From: CAZJHM01 sp964545925
GTDB lineage: Archaea > Iainarchaeota > Iainarchaeia > Iainarchaeales > CAZJHM01
DNA: 18,914 nucleotides
NCBI GenBank assembly: GCA_964545925.1
Contig: CAZJHM010000011.1
Span: forward strand, 1 to 18,914
Direction: 5' to 3'
Below are positions 13,939 to 18,914 of the stretch, piece after piece. The notes beneath the pieces are model-generated. The model was given only the letters and a program-made list of their open reading frames with translations, was not told the origin of the DNA and made no database searches. Both the position numbers and the translations under genes were made by a program. The first letter of the stretch is position 1; every line of letters starts with the position of its first letter.

Positions 13939-15030
13939 ATGTTTGAGAATATTTTAGCAATAGATTTATTTGGAAACACACCTCAGCAAATTATATTGTT
14001 TCTAATTATTATTGCTGGTTTTTATATGGCTGCAAAAATAATTAAAAAAAATATTTTTCCATTGTTTAAGAAAGTCACAGAAAAAACAAAAACAAATTTT
14101 GATGATATTATATTTTCTTTTTTAGGAAAAACAATTGTGCCCCTTTCTCTTGTTATTGGATTATATTTTGGACTAGGCACTCTCCATATCCCAAGTTTTT
14201 ACATATCAACTATAAATGATTTTTTTTATATTCTGATATTAATTATTTTGGCATGGTTATTGATATTGATATTAGATACTTTTGTTGAAGAATGGTTTAA
14301 ACCTTTAGCAGCAAAGACAGAAACAGATATTGATGATCAATTAATACCTCTTTTTTCAAAAACAATAAAAATAATTGTAATAATAATAACAGGGATTATG
14401 ATTCTTTCTGAGCTTAAGTTTGATGTCACTGCTTTGGTTGCAAGTTTTGGAATTGGAGGTTTGGCTTTGGCTTTTGCTGCTCAAGAAACAATTGCAGATA
14501 TATTTGGAGGAATAACAATCTTAACTTCTCGCCCTTTTAAAACAGGGGATTATATAGAGATAGAAGGACTGCAGGGAACTGTGGTTGAAATAAGCCTAAG
14601 ACACACCAAAATTCATAGATTTGAAGGAGGAATATTAACTATACCTAATAGAAAAGTCACAAATTCAATAATAAGAAACAACACTGCTGAAAAGAAAAGG
14701 AAAGTTGTTTTGAAGATAGGGCTGACTTATGAAACAGATATAAAAAAAATTGAATTGGCTAAAAAAACAATTACAGACTTATTAAAAGAAAAGAAAGAAG
14801 TGGATGAAGATATTATAGTAAGATTTGATGGTTTTGGGGATTTTTCTTTGATTTTAACTGTCATATATTATATAAAAGACAAAAAGAATTGGTTGATGAT
14901 TAGAAGTGATATAAACACTGAAATCAAGAAACAGTTTGATTCCAAGGGAATAGACTTTGCTTATCCAACTCAAACTCTTTACATAAAAGCACCTGAAAAG
15001 GTTGATAAGCATCAGAAGAAAATAATTTAA
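13939..15030 (+). CDS. MscS-family mechanosensitive channel
   Basis: A 363-residue membrane protein that would open under membrane tension to release solutes during osmotic down-shock. Transmembrane segments are visible at about 15-35, 60-80, 93-112 and 140-160, followed by the pore helix at about 167-195 (VASFGIGGLALAFAAQETIADIFGG), the typical Gly/Ala-packed TM3. A beta domain follows (RPFKTGDYIEIEGLQGTVVEISLRHTKI, IPNRKVTNSIIRNN), then the alpha-beta C-terminal domain and a lysine-rich tail. Two extra N-terminal helices compared with E. coli MscS make it a mid-sized member. It stands alone between tRNA-Thr and tRNA-Asp. Confidence 0.92.
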   Translation: MFENILAIDLFGNTPQQIILFLIIIAGFYMAAKIIKKNIFPLFKKVTEKTKTNFDDIIFSFLGKTIVPLSLVIGLYFGLGTLHIPSFYISTINDFFYILILIILAWLLILILDTFVEEWFKPLAAKTETDIDDQLIPLFSKTIKIIVIIITGIMILSELKFDVTALVASFGIGGLALAFAAQETIADIFGGITILTSRPFKTGDYIEIEGLQGTVVEISLRHTKIHRFEGGILTIPNRKVTNSIIRNNTAEKKRKVVLKIGLTYETDIKKIELAKKTITDLLKEKKEVDEDIIVRFDGFGDFSLILTVIYYIKDKKNWLMIRSDINTEIKKQFDSKGIDFAYPTQTLYIKAPEKVDKHQKKII

Positions 15031-15056
15031 AGCTATCTTGAGAAGAATACATATAT

Positions 15057-15129
15057 GCCCTGGTCGTCTAGCGGTTAGGATGCAACCCTGTCACGGTTGA
15101 GGTCCCGGGTCCGAATCCCGGTCAGGGCG
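15057..15129 (+). tRNA. tRNA-Asp (GTC)
   Basis: Acceptor GCCCTGG/TCAGGGC (last pair G-U), anticodon stem CAACC/GGTTG with loop CTGTCAC (anticodon GTC), T-stem CCGGG/CCCGG, discriminator G as expected for Asp. G18 and G19 are present in the D-loop, but the T-loop reads TCCGAAT, so position 55 is C instead of the U normally converted to pseudouridine. No intron and no encoded CCA. A T-rich stretch follows and lies between this gene and the convergent gene at 15159. Confidence 0.95.
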
Positions 15130-15158
15130 TCTTTTCTTTTTTTATTTAAAGAAAAAAA

Positions 15159-16085
15159 TTAGTTTCCAACTGGAACCATACCATATTTTTTAATTAGAGA
15201 ATTCCATTTAGCATATTCTACAGAAGAAAGCTTTTTCTTTGAAACAAGTTTGTTCCATTCAGAAGAATCTTTGAAATCTTCTGTAGCATCAAAAGATATA
15301 CCATCAGAAATAAATATAATTTCAGGTTGAGTAGTAAGTTTTCCAATATTTGCATATATTCCATTTGAATCAGTAATTATAGATGGAGTAGTGGATTCAA
15401 CAAAACAATAACCTGAATCTAAATAATCATATTCTTCAGAACACTTAATTCCAACTGCGGCATGATTTTGTTTATCAAAATAAAAATAAACAACCCCATA
15501 ACCAAGCTCTCTAAAAAAGAAAGACAAGAGTTCAGACTTTTCTCCACATACTCCTGTATTATCAAAAAGAACTTCATAAGGATAACGATTGTTTAAAATA
15601 TCAGAAGCAAGTCCTTCTTTATCATAAGGAATTTGCTGAACTAAATTTGTGACAATTCTAACCTTATCATCTGAATTAATATTCATATCAACAAAATGAT
15701 TAATTAATCCAGATAATGCTTCTTTCTGATAAGGGTTGTCAAGTTTCTTGAATATAAAGTCTTTTGTTGTTGGAGGAGTTTGTCCAGAATAATAAGTTAT
15801 AGTCCTTGGTATGCTTTTTAGATAATCTCTCAATCCTTTGTATAATATTGTTGTTAAAATATGATTTTCCCCCCGTAAAGTATAACTAAAAGATGCTTCT
15901 TTTGGAAAAGTCATATATTCTTCTAAAGAAATTTCTTCTTCTATAACTATAGGCAAAGGTAAATCAATATTATAGAAACTAGGCAAATAAACAAACCCAA
16001 AATAGATAAAACCAGAGATAATTAAAAAAGGGATTAAAACAGAAAGGAATATCTTGAAAAATCTTCCAATTACGCCAAGAAACAT
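15159..16085 (-). CDS. Membrane-anchored transglutaminase-like protein
   Basis: A 308-residue protein with one N-terminal membrane segment (about 10-34) and a large domain predicted to face outward. The transglutaminase-like core is at about 140-235: an introductory helix with NLVQQIPYDKE, Cys180 in TGVCGEKSELL, His208 in KQNHAAVGI and an acidic third position in CFVESTTPS (Glu230). This Cys-His-Asp/Glu order is that of papain-like transglutaminase/protease folds; in prokaryotes such domains are usually thought to act as proteases or peptide-modifying enzymes at the envelope. Substrate unknown. The 3' end converges on tRNA-Asp, and the 5' end is about 100 bases from the divergent lipoprotein gene. 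Confidence 0.8.
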   Translation of the reverse strand: MFLGVIGRFFKIFLSVLIPFLIISGFIYFGFVYLPSFYNIDLPLPIVIEEEISLEEYMTFPKEASFSYTLRGENHILTTILYKGLRDYLKSIPRTITYYSGQTPPTTKDFIFKKLDNPYQKEALSGLINHFVDMNINSDDKVRIVTNLVQQIPYDKEGLASDILNNRYPYEVLFDNTGVCGEKSELLSFFFRELGYGVVYFYFDKQNHAAVGIKCSEEYDYLDSGYCFVESTTPSIITDSNGIYANIGKLTTQPEIIFISDGISFDATEDFKDSSEWNKLVSKKKLSSVEYAKWNSLIKKYGMVPVGN

Positions 16086-16188
16086 ATATACTTAATATTT
16101 AAACTTATTTAAATATGTCTTGCTAAACAAGTCAAAAAGAAAAATAGTCCAAAAGAAAGTCATAAGAACTTAAAACTGCATAGAAAGT

Positions 16189-16755
16189 ATGAGAAAAACA
16201 ATAATTGCACTGATTTTTCTGATAGCAATTCTAGGGAGTGGATGTTTGGAAACAGAGGAAAAAATCCAACCTTTAGAAAAAACATTCAATAATGAAACTG
16301 GAAAGACTGAATACAAAAGTCAACAATATGGATTTGAATTAAAAGCTGACAGTTTTTGGAAAGACTTTGAAACAAACCATCCAGATACATTCTTACTTTT
16401 GTCAGATACAAATAACTATGCTATAATAAGAATAATGAGACATGGAACAAACTATGAAAACCAAGAACAAGTAAACAACTATGTAACAAGTGAAGAATAA
16501 AGAAAACTAATTGAAACAGGAAATGTAAAAAACCTAGAAATAGAAGATTATGAAATAAAAGAAATAAAAACAAAAAAAGCACATTATGAAGACATAATGG
16601 AAGGAGAAAACAGAATTGCAATAAAAGTAGATACTGTATTTGTAGTAGCTAAGGGAGCATTGATTACTCTGAATTATTTTTCATCATACACTGAATATGA
16701 TAAACACAAAGAAAAAGCAGAAGAAGTTTTCCAATCCTTTAAGTTAGTGGACTAA
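16189..16755 (+). pseudogene. Lipoprotein gene interrupted by an in-frame TAA
   Basis: The frame from ATG 16189 encodes a lipoprotein signal: positive MRK, a hydrophobic stretch and lipobox LGSGC with Cys at about position 19. It reads to TAA at 16498-16500 (103 residues), then stays open in the same frame to TAA 16753-16755, about 85 more codons. The downstream part (for example KALITLNYF-like strands, then SSYTEYDKHKEKAEEVFQSFK) looks like the second half of one PsbP/DUF1795-like domain whose first half is YKSQQYGFELKADSFWKDF. So a single base change split a gene of about 188 codons. The break may be a real pseudogene, a sequencing error or strain variation; TAA makes normal recoding unlikely. 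Its end overlaps the convergent MazG gene by four bases. Confidence 0.75.
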
Positions 16756-17096
16756 CGAATGTCTCCTGAACCATGGATTTTTTCACGAGATTTACGACTG
16801 GAAAGTTTCTCAATATTCATTTGAGCAATTTCAGAAAGAGTAAAACCTAACTCAGTTGAAAGAGCTGAACAATACCAAAGAACATCTCCTAATTCTTTTC
16901 CTAGCAAAATGCGAGTTTCAGGAGAGATTTCTCCATTTGAATCTCTGAAAATCTTTTTAACTTTCTCACAGAATTCTCCAGCTTCCCCAGCTAAACCAAG
17001 AGAAGGATAAATAATTGGATGCCTTATGGAAGGATAAACAGCAGTTGTTTTACAAAAAGCCTGATAACTATCAAAGTCTAATTTTTCAGAAGTCAT
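16752..17096 (-). CDS. MazG-like nucleotide pyrophosphohydrolase
   Basis: A 114-residue all-alpha protein of the MazG/dUTPase-zeta superfamily, which hydrolyses (d)NTPs to monophosphates and pyrophosphate, a house-cleaning role. Metal-binding acidic residues are in the expected places: GLAGEAGEF with Glu38 and Glu41, then ELGDVLWYCSAL with Glu68 and Asp71. The ending KIHGSGD is common in short single-domain members. The N-terminal region LDFDSYQAFCKTTAVYP is also typical. It is a single-domain form, half the size of E. coli MazG. Divergent from glmS and convergent with the broken lipoprotein gene; no partner gene is seen. Confidence 0.87.
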   Translation of the reverse strand: MTSEKLDFDSYQAFCKTTAVYPSIRHPIIYPSLGLAGEAGEFCEKVKKIFRDSNGEISPETRILLGKELGDVLWYCSALSTELGFTLSEIAQMNIEKLSSRKSREKIHGSGDIR

Positions 17097-17167
17097 ATAA
17101 TCACCAAAAGAAAAAGATTGGAAATGAATTTAATAGGTTTGCAGGGCAAACAAAGTTTTCTTTTGTT

Positions 17168-17198
17168 CGATTTTTTCTTTTCCCAAAAGAAAAAATCG
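17168..17198. repeat. Perfect 14-bp hairpin upstream of glmS (repeat family, copy C)
   Basis: Arms CGATTTTTTCTTTT and its exact complement surround a CCC loop. The core ATTTTTTCTTT-loop-AAAGAAAAAAT is the same hairpin found at 8405-8429 and, imperfectly, at 4012-4034. It lies 42 bases before the glmS start and 72 bases before the MazG start on the other strand. Confidence 0.7.
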
Positions 17199-17209
17199 GT
17201 ACCAATAAG

Positions 17210-17219
17210 GATTATAAGG
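17210..17219 (+). promoter_or_regulatory. Putative TATA box of glmS
   Basis: GATTATAAGG is centred about 25 bases before the ATG at 17240, fitting a leaderless message that would exclude the upstream hairpin. Inferred from position and composition. Confidence 0.45.
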
Positions 17220-17239
17220 AAAGAAACCAAAAATAAGTT

Positions 17240-18914
17240 ATGTGCGGAATAATTGCCTACAAAGGGCAGGGAAATGCAGAGGAAATAATCTTCCAGGCAC
17301 TGAAAAACATGGAATACAGGGGCTATGACAGTGTAGGAATAGCACTTATTGAGCAGGGAATAAAGGTAAGGAAGGCAGTTGGGCAAGTTGAAGAATTAAA
17401 AAAGAAAGAAAATTTTGGAAAATCAAAAGCAAAAATAGGGATAGGACACACAAGATGGGCAACTCATGGAAAAGTAAGCGAGGAAAATGCTCATCCTCAT
17501 TTAGGAAAGAAAACAGCAATTGTACATAACGGAATAATTGAAAACTACAAAGAAATCAAACAACAACTAAATATAGTCTTCCAATCAGAAACAGACAGTG
17601 AAACACTTGTTCATTTGTTGGAAAAAGAAATGGAAGAAAAAGAAGAAAAGCAAGCACTAATTGATTGTTTAGGAAAAATAAAAGGAACTTATGCTTTGGC
17701 TATCTTAGAAGAAGATGGAACACTAATCGGAGCAAAAAATGAAAGTCCTTTGTTAGTTGGGATTAAAGAAAACGAATATTTCTTAGCAAGTGATGCATCT
17801 GGATTTATTGAATATACTGATAAAGCAGTAATCTTAGAAGACAAAGAAGGAGTAATAATAAAAGAAAAAGCTATTTTCATAAATTTAGAAACAGGACAAG
17901 AAATAAAAAAAGAAATAACAAAACTAAATTTCAACAAGGAAAATATTCAGTTAAATGGATATAACCATTTTATGATAAAAGAAATAAATGAAGCTCCTGA
18001 AAGTTTTGCAAACTCCTTAAAGCAGACAAACCTTAAGGAATTCAACAATGAACTTTTCAAAGAAGGAAAAATATTTGGAATTGCATGTGGAACATCAAGG
18101 CATGCAGGATTAATTGGAAAACATTTATGGAACAGAACAATCGGAAGAAATATAGAAGTAATGATTGCTTCTGAATGTCAACCTTTTGTTGATAATCTAA
18201 CTGAGAAAGATTCTGTTTTAGCAATATCTCAAAGTGGAGAAACAGCAGATGTCTTACATGCAATAAAAAATTTTAATGGAAAAATCTTTTCATTTGTAAA
18301 TAGTTATGACTCAACATTGCATAGAAAAAGCAAGCAAGCACTAATGCTTAATTGTGGGAAAGAAATAGGAGTTGGAGCAACAAAATCATTTATTTCTCAA
18401 TTAGGACTTTTTTATTTAATTGCTTATGAAAAAATGGGAAAAAGAAAAGAATTGGAAAAAATTCCAGAATTAATAAGACAAACAATAAAAGAAAATGAAG
18501 AAAAAATAAAAAAATTAGCAAAAGAATTAGCAAGAGAAAAAAGTGTATATTTCATAGGAAGAAGTGTTAATTTTCCTGTAGCTTTGGAAGGAGCATTGAA
18601 AATGAAAGAACTATCATATATACATGCAGAAGGAATGCCTGCTGGAGAACTAAAACATGGAACAATAGCATTAGTGGAAAAAGGAACAAGAGTAATTGTA
18701 ATAAACCCAGAAGATGAAACTTATGAAGAAACAAAAAACAATGCAATGGAAGCAAAAGCCAGAGGTGCTTTCTTAATAGGAATAACAGACAAAGGAAATG
18801 GAGATTATGATGAAATAATTAGAATACCTGAAACAGAAGACAAAAACATCTATCCTATTTTATGTGCAATACCTATGCAATTATTGGCATATTATACTTC
18901 TTTGGAAAAGGGAA
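17240..18914 (+). CDS. glmS: Glutamine-fructose-6-phosphate aminotransferase, 3' end cut off
   Basis: 558 codons of an expected 600 or so. It makes glucosamine-6-phosphate from fructose-6-phosphate and glutamine, the first step to UDP-GlcNAc and surface sugars. The class II glutaminase domain (1-240) is intact: Met1-Cys2-GII, MEYRGYDS, RWATHG, HNGIIENY and SETDSET. Two SIS sugar-isomerase domains follow: ACGTSRHAG at 282-290 and SQSGETAD at 330-337, then GRS at 440-442 and LEGALKMKELSYIHAEG with ELKHG, which carry the family's isomerase Glu and His. The C-terminal tail with the catalytic lysine lies beyond the edge. Cys must follow Met, which fixes the start. It is divergent from the MazG gene, and the hairpin at 17168-17198 lies just upstream. 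Confidence 0.95.
   Translation, partial: MCGIIAYKGQGNAEEIIFQALKNMEYRGYDSVGIALIEQGIKVRKAVGQVEELKKKENFGKSKAKIGIGHTRWATHGKVSEENAHPHLGKKTAIVHNGIIENYKEIKQQLNIVFQSETDSETLVHLLEKEMEEKEEKQALIDCLGKIKGTYALAILEEDGTLIGAKNESPLLVGIKENEYFLASDASGFIEYTDKAVILEDKEGVIIKEKAIFINLETGQEIKKEITKLNFNKENIQLNGYNHFMIKEINEAPESFANSLKQTNLKEFNNELFKEGKIFGIACGTSRHAGLIGKHLWNRTIGRNIEVMIASECQPFVDNLTEKDSVLAISQSGETADVLHAIKNFNGKIFSFVNSYDSTLHRKSKQALMLNCGKEIGVGATKSFISQLGLFYLIAYEKMGKRKELEKIPELIRQTIKENEEKIKKLAKELAREKSVYFIGRSVNFPVALEGALKMKELSYIHAEGMPAGELKHGTIALVEKGTRVIVINPEDETYEETKNNAMEAKARGAFLIGITDKGNGDYDEIIRIPETEDKNIYPILCAIPMQLLAYYTSLEKG

Noticed and set aside
16498..16500. Programmed stop-codon readthrough (for example pyrrolysine) in the lipoprotein gene
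   Set aside because: The codon is TAA, not TAG, and no signal for recoding is seen; a mutation or error is simpler.
17097..17239. A glmS-type riboswitch/ribozyme upstream of glmS
   Set aside because: No glmS ribozyme core is visible, and the TATA box position implies a leaderless message.

Overview
The window looks like a piece of a low-GC archaeal genome, most likely a DPANN archaeon of the Woesearchaeota/Pacearchaeota kind. The archaeal signs are a stand-alone Taw1 (wyosine tRNA modification), an archaeal-type RNase P RNA, a tRNA-Tyr with C1-G72 and an intron after position 37, TATA boxes about 25 bases before many starts (leaderless style), and DUF134/DUF5320 genes. Bacterial-flavoured genes sit among them: leucyl-tRNA synthetase, an [FeFe]-hydrogenase, a YvcK-type protein and a relic of a bacterial-type metK. 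A run of 100 N at 3808-3907 is an assembly gap, so the sequence is a draft scaffold, probably from a metagenome. The taxonomic placement is inference.

Layout. 1-1874 (-): an asparagine-synthetase-like enzyme fused to a DPH6 diphthamide synthetase domain, cut by the left edge. 2038-2573 (+): a compact toxin-antitoxin-like pair (DUF4258-like; zinc finger plus AbrB). 2609-3697 (+): taw1, then tRNA-Glu. 3808-4101: gap and hairpin-rich repeat. 4102-4761 (-): HAD phosphatase. 4819-4929: intron-containing tRNA-Tyr. 4984-6060 (+): an H-cluster-only [FeFe]-hydrogenase. 6136-6243: metK relic, followed by an orphan ORF. 6610-8259 (-): HAD phosphatase fused to a YvcK/CofD-like domain. 8260-8493: second copy of the repeat. 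8494-8684 (-): a very compact rnpB. 8709-9220 (-): DUF134 and DUF5320 genes behind a promoter with two palindromic operators. 9338-12464 (+): leuS and an NTF2-like gene. 12451-13758 (-): a PAP2 membrane phosphatase and an unknown gene. Then tRNA-Thr, an MscS channel (+), tRNA-Asp, a membrane-anchored transglutaminase-like protein (-), a lipoprotein gene broken by an in-frame stop, a MazG-type pyrophosphohydrolase (-) and a partial glmS (+).

How the parts connect. Translation dominates: Taw1 (tRNA-Phe position 37), the DPH6 domain (diphthamide on EF-2), LeuRS, RNase P RNA and four tRNAs. The hydrogenase implies fermentative H2 metabolism with ferredoxin, but no maturase (HydE/F/G) or redox partner lies here. 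YvcK-family proteins in bacteria sense UDP-GlcNAc and can stimulate GlmS; both families occur here about 9 kb apart. MscS, PAP2, the transglutaminase-like protein and the lipoprotein form an envelope set.

The items I rate highest are the AsnB-like/DPH6 fusion with altered catalytic residues, the minimal [FeFe]-hydrogenase with a changed proton-path residue, the HAD-YvcK fusion, the 191-nt RNase P RNA, and the paired palindromes around the DUF5320 TATA box. All calls come from reading the sequence; no database search was run.
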